Numbered from the stretch's first letter, positions 8,696 to 18,440 are shown. The stretch: DNA of 64,000 bases from Streptomyces sp. NBC_00239 (GCF_036194065.1 NZ_CP108095.1:4464001-4528000); one strand, 5' to 3'. Translations and numbers: made by a program. Notes: a model not told the origin generated them from the sequence alone.

Positions 8696-9565
8696 ATGGG
8701 CCTGGACCGGCGCACGTTTCTGGTGGGAGCGGCCGCGGCCGCCGTGGGCACCGGACTGGGGGCGGGGCGCGCGGCGGCCGCTCCCGGAGTGCGGGACTGG
8801 ATGGGCGCGCTGCCCGCCGCGACCCCGCTGACCCGGCTGACGATCCCCGGCACGCACGACTCCGGGGCGCTCTACGGCGGGCTGTACGTGGCCTGCCAGA
8901 ACATCACCATCGCGGACCAGCTGAACGCGGGCATCCGGTTCCTCGACGTGCGCTGCCGGCTGACGGGCGGCTCCTTCGCCATCCACCACGCGGCCTTCTA
9001 CCAGAACCTGATGTTCGGCGACGTCCTCGCGGCCTGCTGGAACTTCCTCGCCGCGCACCCCGGCGAGACCGTCCTGATGCGCGTCAAGCAGGAGTACTCC
9101 GGCGAGAGCGACGCCGCCTTCCGGGCCGTCTTCGACGACTACCTCGACAACCGGGGCTGGCGCCCGCTGTTCCGCATCGGCGCCGGCCTGCCCTCGCTCG
9201 GCGAGGCCCGCGGCAAGGTGGTGCTGCTCGGCGACAACGGCGGCCTGCCCGGCCTGCGCTACGGCGACGGCACGTACTTCGACATCCAGGACGACTACAA
9301 CGCGGAGCCGTTCGCCAAGCGCGGCAAGATCGAGAACCACTTCCGCAAGGCCGTCCAGCAGCCCGGCCGGCTGTTCGTGAACTACACCAGCACGTCCGCG
9401 TACATGCCGCCGCGCTGGAACTCCGACCGCCTCAACCCGCAGGTCCACTCCTTCGTGGCCGGCGGCGAGATGGCCGGCCGGACGGGCCTGGGCGTGGTCC
9501 CGATGGACTTCCCGAACACCCGCGGCGGCCTCGTCGAGTCGCTCATCGCCCACAACCCGTTCTAG
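8696..9565 (+). CDS. Tat-exported phosphatidylinositol-specific phospholipase C-like protein
   Basis: A 289-residue protein with a twin-arginine signal (LDRRTFLVGAAAAA) ending near residue 32. The mature part is a PI-PLC X domain: IPGTHDSGALYGG carries the first catalytic histidine, RFLDVRCR the conserved arginine/aspartate strand, and FAIHHAAF the second histidine. It lacks a Y domain, as bacterial PI-PLCs do. The lipid substrate is unknown. The ATG at 8696 was chosen because GAGGGGA precedes it and the Tat motif follows at once. The gene converges on the sensor kinase with only 22 bases between the two stop codons. Confidence 0.9.
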   Translation: MGLDRRTFLVGAAAAAVGTGLGAGRAAAAPGVRDWMGALPAATPLTRLTIPGTHDSGALYGGLYVACQNITIADQLNAGIRFLDVRCRLTGGSFAIHHAAFYQNLMFGDVLAACWNFLAAHPGETVLMRVKQEYSGESDAAFRAVFDDYLDNRGWRPLFRIGAGLPSLGEARGKVVLLGDNGGLPGLRYGDGTYFDIQDDYNAEPFAKRGKIENHFRKAVQQPGRLFVNYTSTSAYMPPRWNSDRLNPQVHSFVAGGEMAGRTGLGVVPMDFPNTRGGLVESLIAHNPF

Positions 9566-9587
9566 GCGGGCGTCCGGGCGGGGGCGG

Positions 9588-11012
9588 CTACGCGATATCC
9601 GGCGGCGGGGTCGGCGCGCCCGGCAGGCGCAGCACCGCCTCGGTGCCCGGCCCCGGGTCGGCGGGGCGCAGCTCAGCCGACCCGCCCGCGTGGGTGACGG
9701 TACGGGCGACGATGGACAGCCCGAGCCCGCTGCCGGGCAGGGCGCGCGCCGAGGACGAGCGCCAGAACCGGTCGAAGACGTGCGGCAGGTCCTCGGCCGC
9801 GATGCCCGGCCCGCGGTCCCGTACGGTCAGCTCGCCGGCGCGCAGGGTCACCTCGACCGCGCCGCCGGGCGGGCTGAACTTCACCGCGTTGTCCAGGACG
9901 TTGACCACCGCCCGCTCCAGCGCGGCCGCCTCCCCGCGGACGTACCAGGGATCCAGGTCGGCGGTGATGCGCAGCTCGGGGCCGCGCAGCCGGGCCCGGG
10001 ACAGCGCGCTCCCGGTGATCTCGTGCAGGGCGACGACCTGGAGCGGGCCGGGTCCGGCCGCGTCCGGCCGGGACAGTTCCTGGAGGTCGCCGATCAGCGC
10101 GGCCAGTTCGGTCATCTGCGCCTTCACGGACGCCAGCAGCTCGCGGCGGTCGTCCGGCGGGATGGCCCGCCCGGTGTCCTCGCTGCGGGCGAGCAGCTCG
10201 ATGTTCGTGCGCAGCGATGTGAGCGGGGTGCGCAGCTCGTGCCCGGCGTCGGCGATCAGCTGGGCCTGCCGGTCCCGGGAGGAGGCGAGGGCGGCCGTCA
10301 TCTGGTTGAAGGACCGGGACAGGCGGGCGATCTCGTCCTCGCCCTCGTCGGGGATCCGTACGGTGAGGTCCTCGGTGCGGGCGATGTGCTCGACGGCGCC
10401 GGTGAGTTCGTCGACGGGCCGCAGCCCGGTGCGGGCCACCCACAGGCCGGCGGCGCCGGCGCCGACCACGCCGATGCCGGAGACGAGGAGCAGCACCCAG
10501 GCGAGGGTGGACAGCGGCTTGTCGATGTCGGTGAGCGGCTTGGCCACGGAGATGGCGAACAGCTGCTGCTGGCCGGGCGGCCCGGTGCGCGCGGGCAGTG
10601 TGTACACGCGCATGGCGACGCCGTCGGTGGTGGTCACGTCGTGCAGCAGCGCGGGGCGTTCGCCGGCCGCGACCTCCTGGTCGGTCCCGGTGACGGGCAG
10701 CGTGGTCTTGCCGCTGACCCAGCAGTGCCTGCCGTCGGCGGAGACGATCTGCACGGTGGCGTTCAGCTCGCCGGCGATCTGCGGCTCCGGCGGGTCCGGC
10801 CGCACCACGCAGCCCTCCTGGAGGGCCGTCTTCACCTGGTCGGTCGGGTTGGTCGCGACCAGCGAGGCGTCCAGCTGGTCGCGCAGCTGGGTGCGGACCA
10901 TGAACCAGCAGACCGCGGCGACGGCCGCCACCGCGACGGCCACCGCGGTGGCCACGAGCAGGGCGAGCCGGGAGCGCAGCGGCAGTGCGCGGAAGCGTCT
11001 GAGCGGGCTCAC
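9588..11012 (-). CDS. Sensor histidine kinase, MprB-like
   Basis: A 474-residue membrane sensor kinase. It shows a first membrane helix near residues 14-36, an extracytoplasmic domain of about 130 residues with two cysteines (QEGCVVRP and GRHCWVSG), and a second helix around [20 protein letters not shown] linker, a HisKA phosphoacceptor ([14 protein letters not shown]) and an ATPase domain with [16 protein letters not shown] and GSGLGLSIV follow. The start is a GTG that overlaps the regulator's TGA in GTGA, so the two are translationally coupled. With the downstream-acting regulator and an HtrA-like protease it resembles the mycobacterial MprAB/PepD envelope-stress set. The signal sensed is not known. 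Confidence 0.93.
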   Translation of the reverse strand: MSPLRRFRALPLRSRLALLVATAVAVAVAAVAAVCWFMVRTQLRDQLDASLVATNPTDQVKTALQEGCVVRPDPPEPQIAGELNATVQIVSADGRHCWVSGKTTLPVTGTDQEVAAGERPALLHDVTTTDGVAMRVYTLPARTGPPGQQQLFAISVAKPLTDIDKPLSTLAWVLLLVSGIGVVGAGAAGLWVARTGLRPVDELTGAVEHIARTEDLTVRIPDEGEDEIARLSRSFNQMTAALASSRDRQAQLIADAGHELRTPLTSLRTNIELLARSEDTGRAIPPDDRRELLASVKAQMTELAALIGDLQELSRPDAAGPGPLQVVALHEITGSALSRARLRGPELRITADLDPWYVRGEAAALERAVVNVLDNAVKFSPPGGAVEVTLRAGELTVRDRGPGIAAEDLPHVFDRFWRSSSARALPGSGLGLSIVARTVTHAGGSAELRPADPGPGTEAVLRLPGAPTPPPDIA

Positions 11013-11743
11013 TCGGCGCCGCCGTCGCCGGCGCGCAGCGCGTAGCCGACGCCGCGGACGGTGTGGACCAGGCGCGGCTCGCCGTTCGCCTCGGTCTTGC
11101 GGCGCAGGTACATCACGTACACGTCCAGGGAGTTGGAGCTCGGCTCGAAGTCGAAGCCCCATACGGTCTTGAGGATCTGCTCGCGGGTGAGGACCTGGCG
11201 GGGGTGCGCGAGGAACATCTCCAGCAGGGTGAACTCGGTACGGGTCAGCTCCACCGGCCGGCCGCCCCGGGTGACCTCGCGGGTGGCCAGGTCCATCCGC
11301 AGGTCTGCGAAGGTCAGCACGTCGTCCTGCGCGGCGCCGTCCGCGGTGGGTGCGGTGTACCGGCTGCGGCGCAGCAGCGCCCGGATCCGTGCGAACAGCT
11401 CGTCCAGCTCGAAGGGTTTGACCAGGTAGTCGTCGGCGCCCGCGTCGAGCCCGGTGACCCGGTCGCCGACCGTGTCGCGGGCCGTGAGCATGAGGACAGG
11501 GGTGACCGACCCGCCCGCGCGCAGCCGGCGGGCGGCCGTCAGCCCGTCCATCCGGGGCATCTGGACGTCCAGCACGATCAGGTCCGGCTCGTACGCGGCC
11601 GCCTTGTCGAGCGCGTCGAGTCCGTCCACGGCGGTCTCGGTGCCGTAGCCCTCGAAGGCGAGGCTGCGCCGGAGCGCCTCACGGACGGCGGGCTCGTCGT
11701 CGACGATGAGGATGCGCTGGGGGTCGCCTTCGGGGGGTGTCAT
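11009..11743 (-). CDS. OmpR-family response regulator, MprA-like
   Basis: A 244-residue response regulator. The receiver has the acidic pocket LIVDDEP, the phospho-aspartate in [13 protein letters not shown], and the conserved lysine in [12 protein letters not shown]. The C-terminal winged helix is OmpR/PhoB type ([18 protein letters not shown], then [12 protein letters not shown] and TVRGVGYAL). It overlaps the kinase gene by four bases. Its closest remembered relative is MprA of mycobacteria. The protease gene lies 86 bases upstream on the same strand and is a likely target or co-transcribed partner. Confidence 0.94.
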   Translation of the reverse strand: MTPPEGDPQRILIVDDEPAVREALRRSLAFEGYGTETAVDGLDALDKAAAYEPDLIVLDVQMPRMDGLTAARRLRAGGSVTPVLMLTARDTVGDRVTGLDAGADDYLVKPFELDELFARIRALLRRSRYTAPTADGAAQDDVLTFADLRMDLATREVTRGGRPVELTRTEFTLLEMFLAHPRQVLTREQILKTVWGFDFEPSSNSLDVYVMYLRRKTEANGEPRLVHTVRGVGYALRAGDGGAE

Positions 11744-11829
11744 CGGCCGGCTCGTCTTCCTTGGTCGGGGGGCGCCCGGGCCCTCGGCGCCCGTGCTGCC
11801 CGTGGTGTTCCCAGCCTCGCACGGTGGGG

Positions 11830-13155
11830 TCAGAAGCCGGTGCCGAAGGTGCCGCCGTCGGAACCGGAGTCGGCTGAGTTCCCGGTGCCGTTCGAGCCGC
11901 CGGTGCCCGAGCCGCCGTCGCGCAGGTGGTCGAGGTCGGCCTTGATGGTGTTGACGGGGATCGCGAAGCCGAGGCCGACGCTGCCCGCGCCGGAGCCGCC
12001 GGTGGCGGGCGAGTAGATCGCCGAGGGCATGCCGACGATCTCGCCGTTCATGTTGATGAGCGCGCCGCCGGAGTTGCCCGGGTTGAGGGAGGCGTCGGTC
12101 TGGATGGCCTTGTACGAGGTGGTGTCGGAGCCGGTGTTGCCGTTGAACTGGCGGCCGCCGAAGGAGAACGGCCAGTTCTCGCCGTCGCCGCCGCCCTGGC
12201 CGTACGGGTTCTGCTGCTGGTTCTGGCCGTCCTCCGACTTGGGGACGCTGACCTCGCGGTCGAGGGCGGAGACGATGCCGCTGGTGACGGTGCCGGTCAG
12301 GCTGTCGGGGGAGCCGATCGCGACGACCTGGTCGCCGACCTTGACCCGGTCGGAGTTGCCGAGGGTGGCGGCCTTGAGTCCTCGGGCGCCCTTCAGCTTG
12401 ATGAGGGCGAGGTCCTTGTCGGGGTCGGTGCCCACGATCTCGGCCTCGTACTTCTTGCCGTTGCTGAGGGTGACCTGGACGGCGGTGGCGCCGTCGACCA
12501 CGTGGTTGTTGGTGACGATCTCGCCGTCCGCGGTGATCACGATGCCGGAGCCGACGGCCTGGCCGCCGCCCTTCTTGGTGTCGATGCGCACGACGGACGG
12601 GCTGACCTGCTCGGCCACGCCCCGGACGGTGCCGTTGGAGGACTGCGAGACGTTCGTGCCGGCGAAGGCGCCGCCGGTGCCGTTCTTGTCGCCGAACAGC
12701 TGCTCGACGCCGGCCGCCGTGGCGCCGCCGATCACCGCGGCGGCGAGGGCCACGGCCGTGAGCAGTGCGACGGGCCGCTTGGCGCGGGCCGGGCGGTCGG
12801 CGGGGGCGGCGTGCGCGGGCCCGCCGCCGTGGCCCCCGTGACCGCCGTGGTCTCCGTGACCGCCGTGGTCTCCGTGACCGGGAAGGCTCGAGAGGCCGGA
12901 GTGGCCGGTGAGGGTGGCCGGCTGGGGCACGGTCTCCCCCTGGATGACCGGCGCCGGCCGGTCGCCGTGGGCCTCGAACCAGCCGGGCGCGGCCGGCGGG
13001 TACGCGGGCGGCGGCGGGTAGCCGCCGGCCTGCGTGTCCTGCGCGAGGCGCTCCCGCCCGCGCTGCCACTGCTCGCCCCAGGGGGCCTGCGGCTGCGGCT
13101 GGGTCGGCTCGGTGTGCTGCGGGTCGCCTTCACGGCGGTGGCTGTTGTCGGTCAT
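11830..13155 (-). CDS. Membrane-anchored trypsin-like serine protease (HtrA/PepD type)
   Basis: A 441-residue protein with a cytoplasmic proline-, glutamine- and His/Gly-rich N-terminus (a [18 protein letters not shown] tract at about residues 101-118), one membrane helix ([21 protein letters not shown]) and an S1C protease domain outside. The catalytic triad is readable: His in VTNNHVVDG, Asp in DKDLALIKL and Ser in [11 protein letters not shown]. Most HtrA/PepD proteins end in a PDZ domain; here the protease domain runs into a short Gly/Ser tail, so PDZ appears absent. It is upstream of the two-component pair on the same strand and is probably part of the same envelope-stress unit. Confidence 0.92.
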   Translation of the reverse strand: MTDNSHRREGDPQHTEPTQPQPQAPWGEQWQRGRERLAQDTQAGGYPPPPAYPPAAPGWFEAHGDRPAPVIQGETVPQPATLTGHSGLSSLPGHGDHGGHGDHGGHGGHGGGPAHAAPADRPARAKRPVALLTAVALAAAVIGGATAAGVEQLFGDKNGTGGAFAGTNVSQSSNGTVRGVAEQVSPSVVRIDTKKGGGQAVGSGIVITADGEIVTNNHVVDGATAVQVTLSNGKKYEAEIVGTDPDKDLALIKLKGARGLKAATLGNSDRVKVGDQVVAIGSPDSLTGTVTSGIVSALDREVSVPKSEDGQNQQQNPYGQGGGDGENWPFSFGGRQFNGNTGSDTTSYKAIQTDASLNPGNSGGALINMNGEIVGMPSAIYSPATGGSGAGSVGLGFAIPVNTIKADLDHLRDGGSGTGGSNGTGNSADSGSDGGTFGTGF

Positions 13156-13253
13156 GTACCCGACTGTGCCGGCCGATCATGAGAGCTTCCTGAGTGCCCG
13201 CTGAGAAGCCCGACAGAACCGCGTATGCCCGAAATAAGGGCTGAGGTCCGGCG

Positions 13254-14291
13254 TCAGGAACTGCTGGCGGGACCGCAGCCGCAGGAGCGGCGGATGACCA
13301 GGGCCGACGGGAACTGCTTGAGGCGTTCGCGGCGGGAGCCGGCCACCCGCAGCGCGTCGTCGAGGACCAGGTCGACGGCGGCGCGGGCCATCGCCGGCCG
13401 GTCGGAGGCGATCGTGGTGAGGGGCGGGTCCGTGAGGGCCGCTTCCTTCACGTCGTCGAAGCCGGCCACGGCCAGCTCCCCGGGCACGTCGATGCGCAGC
13501 TCGCGGGCCGCGCGCAGGACGCCGATCGCCTGGTCGTCGGTGGCGCAGAAGATCGCCGGCGGCCGGTCGGGGCGGGCCAGCACCTCCAGCGCGACCCGGT
13601 AGGCGTCGTACCGGTTGTACGGGGCCTCGAAGAGCCGGCCCTCGACCGAGCGGCCGGACTCCAGCATGGCCCGCCGCCAGCCCTCGACGTGGTCGGCGAC
13701 CGGGTCGCCGACCGACGGGGTGTTCTCGACGCCGCCGATGCAGGCCACGTACTCGTGCCCGTGTTCCAGCAGGTGCCGGGTGGCGAGCTGGGCGCCGCCG
13801 ATGTCGTCGGTGACGACGGCGACGTCGTCGATCGCCTCGGGCCGCTCGTGCAGCAGCACGATCCGCGCGTCCCACGCCTCGATCTCGCTGGCCGCGCGTT
13901 CGCTCATGCCCTGGCTGACCAGGATCAGCCCGGAGACCCGCATGCCGAGGAACGCGCGCAGGTAGTGCACCTCGCGCTCGTCCCGGTAGTCGGAGTTCCC
14001 GACCAGGACCATCTTCCCGCGCTCGGCGGCGGCCTGCTCGACCGCGTGTGCCATCTCCGCGAAGAACGGCTGCCGGGCATCGGGGACGATCATGCCTATG
14101 AGGTCGGTGCGGCGCGAGGCCATGGCCTGCGCCACCCGGTCGGGCCGGTATCCCAGTTCCTTGATGGCGCCGAGTACGCGCTCGCGGGTGGCCGGGGCAA
14201 CCGGCCGGGGTCCGTTGTTGATCACGTAGCTCACGACGGCGGTAGAGGTACCCGCCAGTCGCGCCACGTCGTCCCGCGTCACCTTGGCCAC
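13254..14291 (-). CDS. LacI-family transcriptional regulator
   Basis: A 345-residue repressor. The N-terminal LacI helix-turn-helix begins at residue 4 ([21 protein letters not shown]), followed by the hinge region and a periplasmic-binding-protein-like sensor domain ([48 protein letters not shown]). The C-terminus ends in IRRSCGC, a short cysteine motif often seen in Streptomyces LacI proteins. The effector is probably a sugar, but neither ligand nor target is evident, since no sugar transport genes adjoin it. It lies 24 bases downstream of glnR on the same strand and could be read through from it. Confidence 0.93.
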   Translation of the reverse strand: MAKVTRDDVARLAGTSTAVVSYVINNGPRPVAPATRERVLGAIKELGYRPDRVAQAMASRRTDLIGMIVPDARQPFFAEMAHAVEQAAAERGKMVLVGNSDYRDEREVHYLRAFLGMRVSGLILVSQGMSERAASEIEAWDARIVLLHERPEAIDDVAVVTDDIGGAQLATRHLLEHGHEYVACIGGVENTPSVGDPVADHVEGWRRAMLESGRSVEGRLFEAPYNRYDAYRVALEVLARPDRPPAIFCATDDQAIGVLRAARELRIDVPGELAVAGFDDVKEAALTDPPLTTIASDRPAMARAAVDLVLDDALRVAGSRRERLKQFPSALVIRRSCGCGPASSS

Positions 14292-14315
14292 GCGCGAAAG
14301 TCTACGCGGGGTGAC

Positions 14316-15107
14316 CTACCTCTGGGCAGGGCGTCCTGCGGTTCGGACGATCACCGGCTTGTCCTCCGTGCGGGTGATGGCCTCGGCGGCCCGGGTGACG
14401 GCCTTCGTACGGGCTTCCTCGGCCGCCCGTTCGACCTTCTCCGGCGTGACGAAGCGGTAGCCGACGTTGCGCACGGTGCCGATCAGGGACTCGTGCTCGG
14501 GGCCGAGCTTCGCGCGCAGCCGCCGTACGTGGACGTCCACCGTGCGGGTGCCGCCGAAGTAGTCGTACCCCCACACCTCCTGGAGGAGCTGGGCCCGGGT
14601 GAAGACCCGGCCCGGGTGCTGGGCGAGGTACTTGAGCAGCTCGAACTCCTTGAAGGTCAGGTCCAGGACCCGCCCCTTCAGCTTGGCGGAGTACGTCGCC
14701 TCGTCGACCGACAGGTCGCCGTTGCGGATCTCCATGGGGGAGTCGTCCGAGCCGATCTGCTGGCGGCCGGTCGCGAGCCGGAGCCGGGCCTCGACCTCGG
14801 CGGGCCCCGCGGTGTCGAGAAGGACGTCGTCGATGCCCCAGTCGGCGGTGACGGCGGCGAGGCCGCCCTCGGTGACGACCAGGATCAGCGGACAGCCGGG
14901 CCCCGTGGAGCGCAGCAGCTGGCACAGGGAGCGGACCTGCGGGAGGTCGCGGCGGCCGTCGACGAGGATCACGTCGGCCCCGGGGGTGTCCACCAGGGCC
15001 GGGCCCTCGGCGGGTGCCACCCGTACGTTGTGCAGCAGCAGGCCGAGTGCGGGCAGCACCTCGGTCGACGGCTGGAGGGCGTTGGTCAGCAGCAGCAGAG
15101 AACTCAT
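14316..15107 (-). CDS. glnR: Nitrogen regulator GlnR
   Basis: A 263-residue orphan OmpR-type regulator that controls nitrogen assimilation genes such as glnA, glnII and amtB. The receiver-like domain keeps Asp50 (in [11 protein letters not shown]) but lacks the usual acidic phosphorylation pocket, and no kinase gene is adjacent, in line with GlnR acting without canonical phosphorylation. The DNA-binding domain ([39 protein letters not shown]) is essentially the known Streptomyces GlnR sequence as I remember it. The start [10 protein letters not shown] at 15107 is preceded by AGGTGG. A PHO-box-like pair lies about 150 bases upstream, consistent with reported PhoP repression of glnR. Confidence 0.97.
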   Translation of the reverse strand: MSSLLLLTNALQPSTEVLPALGLLLHNVRVAPAEGPALVDTPGADVILVDGRRDLPQVRSLCQLLRSTGPGCPLILVVTEGGLAAVTADWGIDDVLLDTAGPAEVEARLRLATGRQQIGSDDSPMEIRNGDLSVDEATYSAKLKGRVLDLTFKEFELLKYLAQHPGRVFTRAQLLQEVWGYDYFGGTRTVDVHVRRLRAKLGPEHESLIGTVRNVGYRFVTPEKVERAAEEARTKAVTRAAEAITRTEDKPVIVRTAGRPAQR

Positions 15108-15259
15108 CGCCGGCCACCTGCCCTGCTGGTCGGATGTTCGTCGTAAACGGTTCGCTGGCCCATCACGTCGGTTCCTCCTCGGTCCCGTCGAGGACTTGCG
15201 CGGCACTGCTTCGTACGGTTTCGCGTTCCCCGCGCCCTGGGGTCCGCATGGTTACCACT

Positions 15260-15281
15260 GTTCGCACTGTGTTCAACGTGC
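15260..15281 (+). promoter_or_regulatory. PHO-box-like direct repeat in the glnR upstream region
   Basis: Two adjacent 11-base units, GTTCGCACTGT and GTTCAACGTGC, preceded by a further GTTACC at 15251, lie about 153 bases upstream of the glnR start. They resemble PhoP-binding units less perfectly than the pstS copy. PhoP is known to bind the glnR promoter in S. coelicolor, which supports the call. The rest of 15108-15496 shows nothing else I recognise. Confidence 0.6.
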
Positions 15282-15496
15282 TGAAAGCACAAAAGGACCC
15301 GGGGGCTACGTTGCCCGGATCCTCTGCCCAGCAGAATAGCCCACTCGGCTTCCGGGGCGGAGGGCGTTCGCGGGCTCTTTCTGTCGGCTCGGTCACGTAC
15401 GGCCGTCCGGGCGGCGCCCGCTGAACCGTCCCGGGGGTGGCAGGCGTCATCATGGAGGCCTGTGCGCGCCCGTCGGGCGGGACGAAAGGAGCTGCT

Positions 15497-15751
15497 GTGG
15501 CAGCGGGAACCATCCGCTACTGGGCGGCGGCCAAGGCCGCGGCCGGGACCGCGGAGGAGCCGTACTCCGCCGAGACACTGGCCGAGGCCCTCGACGCGGT
15601 CCGCGACCGGCACCCGGGGGAGCTGACCACGGTCCTCAAGCGCTGCTCCTTCCTGGTCGACAGCGACCCCGTGGGCACGCGCCGGCACGACACGGTCCGG
15701 CTGACCGAGGGCGGCACCGTCGAGGTCCTCCCGCCGTTCGCGGGCGGGTGA
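15497..15751 (+). CDS. MoaD/ThiS family sulfur-carrier-like protein
   Basis: An 84-residue protein with the beta-grasp pattern of MoaD/ThiS (AAGTIRYWAAAKAAAG at the start, TLAEALDAVRDRH in the helix) and the hallmark C-terminal Gly-Gly (PPFAGG). That diglycine is normally adenylated and thiocarboxylated to deliver sulfur to molybdopterin, thiamine or another product. No partner gene (moaE, thiG, E1-like activator) is next to it, so the acceptor pathway is unknown. GTG at 15497 has a clear AAAGGAG site upstream. It is 10 bases upstream of the His-rich membrane protein gene and probably shares its transcript. Confidence 0.88.
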   Translation: MAAGTIRYWAAAKAAAGTAEEPYSAETLAEALDAVRDRHPGELTTVLKRCSFLVDSDPVGTRRHDTVRLTEGGTVEVLPPFAGG

Positions 15752-15761
15752 ACGGGACCCC

Positions 15762-17393
15762 ATGAGCAGCCACGACCCGAACCCGAACCCGGACGCGAAC
15801 CCGCAGTCGCACCCGCAGGCGGCCCCGGCTTCCGACCCGTACGCGACCCAGACCTGGTCCTCGGACACCTGGGACACCTCGTACCAGCCGGTCCAGCCGC
15901 CGGCCCCGGACCCGTCCGCACCCGTACCGCACCAGCAGCAGCACCCGCAGCACCAGCAGCCCGAGGCGTACCCGGCGGACCCGGCGTGGCCGCAGGCGGG
16001 CGTGCCCGCGCAGGGGACCGGCTGGACGCCCGCGCCCGCGGTGCCCGCCGCGCAGGACGACTGGTCGTACGGCTCCGGACACCAGCAGCCCCGGCACCAG
16101 CCGCACCCGCAGGGCGCAGGGAGCCACGGCGGGCAGCACGCGGCGTGGCCCGCGGCCCCCGGGCAGGCGGATCAGACGGGTCACGCGGATCAGGTGGGTC
16201 ACTCTGACCACACGGGTCACGCGCGGCACGCGGGCCGGCCGGACCACACGGGTCAGGCGGGTCCGGCGCATCACACCGGGCAGGCGCGTCACGCGGCTCA
16301 CGCCGACCACGCGGCTCACGCCGGTCACGCCGGTCACATGGGTCACACCGGTCACGGTGGTGGTGAAGGGGCCGAGCTGTACCGGCAGCCGTCCGCCGAC
16401 GCGGGGGCCGGCCAGGAGGCGTACGCGTACGCCCCGCAGCAGCAGTGGGCCGCCGAGCCCGCCCCCGAGCCCCGGCAGGAGGCAGCCGTCATGGAACCCG
16501 GCCTTGAGGCAGAGGCAGAGGCAGAGGCAGGGGCAGGTACGGGGACAGGGACAGGGGCAGAGGCAGGGGCAGCGGCCGGGGCGGCAGCGGGCGGGGCGCC
16601 CGCCTACTCCACGCCGACCCTGATGGGGAACACCCGGATCCGGGACCCGAAGCAGGCCCGTGCCGAGGGCCGGTCGCCGATCATCGACCCCGGCCCGCAG
16701 TCCGCGCTGCTCACCGCCGCGCTCGGCCTGCTGATCGCGGTCGCGGCCCCGGTCGGCGAGCTGGTCCTGCTGGGCCCGCTGGTGCTGCTGCAGGCGCTCA
16801 CCGCGGCCGGCTGGTTCCGGCTCAACGGCATGTGGCCGGCCCGCCAGGGCATCGTGCTCGCCTTCGCGGGCGCCCTCGTGGCCGACGCCGCCGTGCTGGC
16901 CGTCTCCGAGGAGCACGCCGCGGGCGCCGTCGTGGGCACCCTCGGCGTGTGGGTGGTGCTCACCCTCGTGCTCCAGCTGCGCAGCCACGCCTCGCCCGAC
17001 GAGCGCGTGTACGGCCTGATGGCGAGCGTGGCCTCGGCCGCGTTCGCGATCATCTGCACCGGCTACCTGGCCGCCGGCCACGCGGCCGTGACCGTGGGGG
17101 CGGCGGCCGTGGCGGTCGCCGCCGTAGCGCGGGCCCTGCCGCTGCCGCAGGTCGCGTCCGTCGTCGCCGCGCTGGGCGCGGCCACGGGGGCCGGGATCGC
17201 GGTCGGCGGGTTCACCGACCTGGGCGCGGGTGGCGCGTTGCTGGGCCTCGTGGCCGGCGCGTGCGCGCTGGTCGGCCTGCGGGTGGCCGCGTACGACTAC
17301 CCGTCGAAGTTCGTCCACATGACGGCCGGGGTCGCGCTGCCGCTGGCCGTCGCGGCGCCCGCCGTCGCGCTCATCGGCCGGGTCGTCGGCTGA
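15762..17393 (+). CDS. Membrane protein with long Pro/Gln/His-rich cytoplasmic N-terminus
   Basis: A 543-residue protein I cannot place in a named family. Residues 1 to about 285 are low-complexity: Pro/Asn/Gln repeats, then tandem HAGH/HTGH-like repeats (about residues 137-205), then Glu/Ala/Gly repeats. From about residue 305 there are roughly eight hydrophobic segments (for example SALLTAALGLLIAVAAPVGE, LVLLGPLVLLQALTAA, VVGTLGVWVVLTLVLQL, VALPLAVAAPAVALIG). It follows the MoaD-like gene by 10 bases and is closed by a strong terminator. The His tract could bind metal, which is only a guess from composition. Confidence 0.85.
   Translation: MSSHDPNPNPDANPQSHPQAAPASDPYATQTWSSDTWDTSYQPVQPPAPDPSAPVPHQQQHPQHQQPEAYPADPAWPQAGVPAQGTGWTPAPAVPAAQDDWSYGSGHQQPRHQPHPQGAGSHGGQHAAWPAAPGQADQTGHADQVGHSDHTGHARHAGRPDHTGQAGPAHHTGQARHAAHADHAAHAGHAGHMGHTGHGGGEGAELYRQPSADAGAGQEAYAYAPQQQWAAEPAPEPRQEAAVMEPGLEAEAEAEAGAGTGTGTGAEAGAAAGAAAGGAPAYSTPTLMGNTRIRDPKQARAEGRSPIIDPGPQSALLTAALGLLIAVAAPVGELVLLGPLVLLQALTAAGWFRLNGMWPARQGIVLAFAGALVADAAVLAVSEEHAAGAVVGTLGVWVVLTLVLQLRSHASPDERVYGLMASVASAAFAIICTGYLAAGHAAVTVGAAAVAVAAVARALPLPQVASVVAALGAATGAGIAVGGFTDLGAGGALLGLVAGACALVGLRVAAYDYPSKFVHMTAGVALPLAVAAPAVALIGRVVG
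16171..16364 (+). repeat. Coding tandem repeat (GGTCACGCG-like, His/Gly/Ala)
   Basis: About twenty imperfect 9- to 12-base units built on GGTCACNCG run through this stretch, encoding HAGH, HTGH and HADH words in the membrane protein. The units vary by one or two bases, suggesting recent expansion by slippage or recombination. Confidence 0.8.
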
Positions 17394-17406
17394 CCCGTAC
17401 GGAACG

Positions 17407-17443
17407 GCGGGGGGCCGGCCGGGCGCACCGGCCGGCCCCCCGC
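17407..17443 (+). terminator. Terminator after the His-rich membrane protein gene
   Basis: A perfect 16-base-pair GC stem (17407-17422 with 17428-17443) with a 5-base loop lies 13 bases after the stop codon. Confidence 0.85.
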
Positions 17444-17477
17444 GCACATCACGCTCAGGCATTTCAGGGGGGAAGCC

Positions 17478-18185
17478 GTGCGCATACCGCGTGTTCTGCG
17501 TGTCCTGCTCGTCATCGGGGTGGTCCTGGCGGGCCTGCTCGTCGGCGCCGACCGGTTCGCGGAGAACTGGGCCGAGGGCCGGATCGAGGAGCAGGTCCGG
17601 CTCGACCGGGGGGCCCGGGCCGGTGACATCGAGGTCGACATCGCCGGGTTCCCGTTCCTGACCCAGGCGGTGTCCGACCGGCTTGACCGGGTGGACGCCG
17701 TGCTGAGCGGGGTCGAGACCCGCAGCAGCTCCGGCCGGCCGGTGCGGATCACCCGGATCGACGCCCGGTTCCACGACGTCCGCCTGGACGACGGCTGGTC
17801 CGGCGGCACGGCGTCCCGGGTCGACGGCGAGATGTTCCTCTCGTACGAGGACCTGACGCGGGCCGCGCCCCTCGGGGTCACGGTCGGCTACGGCGGCGCC
17901 CCCGGCACGGTGAAGGTGACCGCCTCGATCGGCATCTTCGGCCGCAGCCTCTCGCGTAGCGTGGTCTCCAAGGTCACGCTCCTGGACGGCAGTTCGGTCC
18001 GCGTGCGGGCCGCGGAGGTGCCCGGCGAGGGCTTCCCGGGGCTGGCCGGGCTGATCCGTTCCAAGACGGACTTCGACCGCAGGATCGAAGGCCTGCCGAC
18101 GGGCCTGAGGCTCACCGGGGTGACCACGTCCGCGGACGGCGTACGGGCCACCCTGGCCGGCCGGGACGTCCTCCTCGGCGACTGA
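17478..18185 (+). CDS. LmeA-like phospholipid-binding (DUF2993) protein
   Basis: A 235-residue protein with one N-terminal membrane or signal segment (VLRVLLVIGVVLAGLLVG) followed by a DUF2993/LmeA-type domain, seen in GADRFAENWAEGRIEEQV, the IAGFPFLTQAV motif and the later LTGVTTSADGV strand. The mycobacterial relative LmeA is a periplasmic lipid-binding protein needed for lipomannan elongation. Whether that role holds here is unknown. The GTG start at 17478 follows AGGGGGGAAG. It sits between two hairpins and is probably monocistronic. Confidence 0.85.
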   Translation: MRIPRVLRVLLVIGVVLAGLLVGADRFAENWAEGRIEEQVRLDRGARAGDIEVDIAGFPFLTQAVSDRLDRVDAVLSGVETRSSSGRPVRITRIDARFHDVRLDDGWSGGTASRVDGEMFLSYEDLTRAAPLGVTVGYGGAPGTVKVTASIGIFGRSLSRSVVSKVTLLDGSSVRVRAAEVPGEGFPGLAGLIRSKTDFDRRIEGLPTGLRLTGVTTSADGVRATLAGRDVLLGD

Positions 18186-18186
18186 G

Positions 18187-18213
18187 GCGGGGCCCGCGGC
18201 GCCGGGCCCCCGC
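18187..18213 (+). terminator. Possible terminator after the LmeA-like gene
   Basis: A GC-rich stem (GCGGGGCCCG against CGGGCCCCCGC, imperfect) directly follows the stop codon. The loop is itself GC-rich, so other folds are possible. Confidence 0.5.
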
Positions 18214-18402
18214 ATGCTCCGCCGGGGTCCCGGTGGAGGGCTCGCGGAGGTCTGCGGAACGGCTCCGGCCGCATAGTGAGACAGAGTGGTCCGCACCGTA
18301 GATGAACAGGGCTCCGAGGCGGCCCCGGCGGCCCCGGACGGCAGCGGAATCCGAATTCCATCCCACTATTCGGACGATCCTGTCTCGATATATGACACAA
18401 CG

Positions 18403-18432
18403 GTGACAGGCCCGCCGATTCGTCCCTACGAT
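18403..18432 (+). promoter_or_regulatory. Probable promoter of the leader peptide-rhodanese unit
   Basis: GTGACA at 18403 and TACGAT at 18427, 18 bases apart, resemble housekeeping sigma -35 and -10 boxes. The predicted start of transcription, about 18439, coincides with the leader ATG at 18441, so the leader peptide would be translated from a leaderless message. Read from sequence only. Confidence 0.55.
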
Positions 18433-18440
18433 CCATGACT

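Noticed and set aside
16171..16364. Intergenic repeat or array
   Set aside because: The repeat lies inside an intact coding frame and is a protein low-complexity tract.
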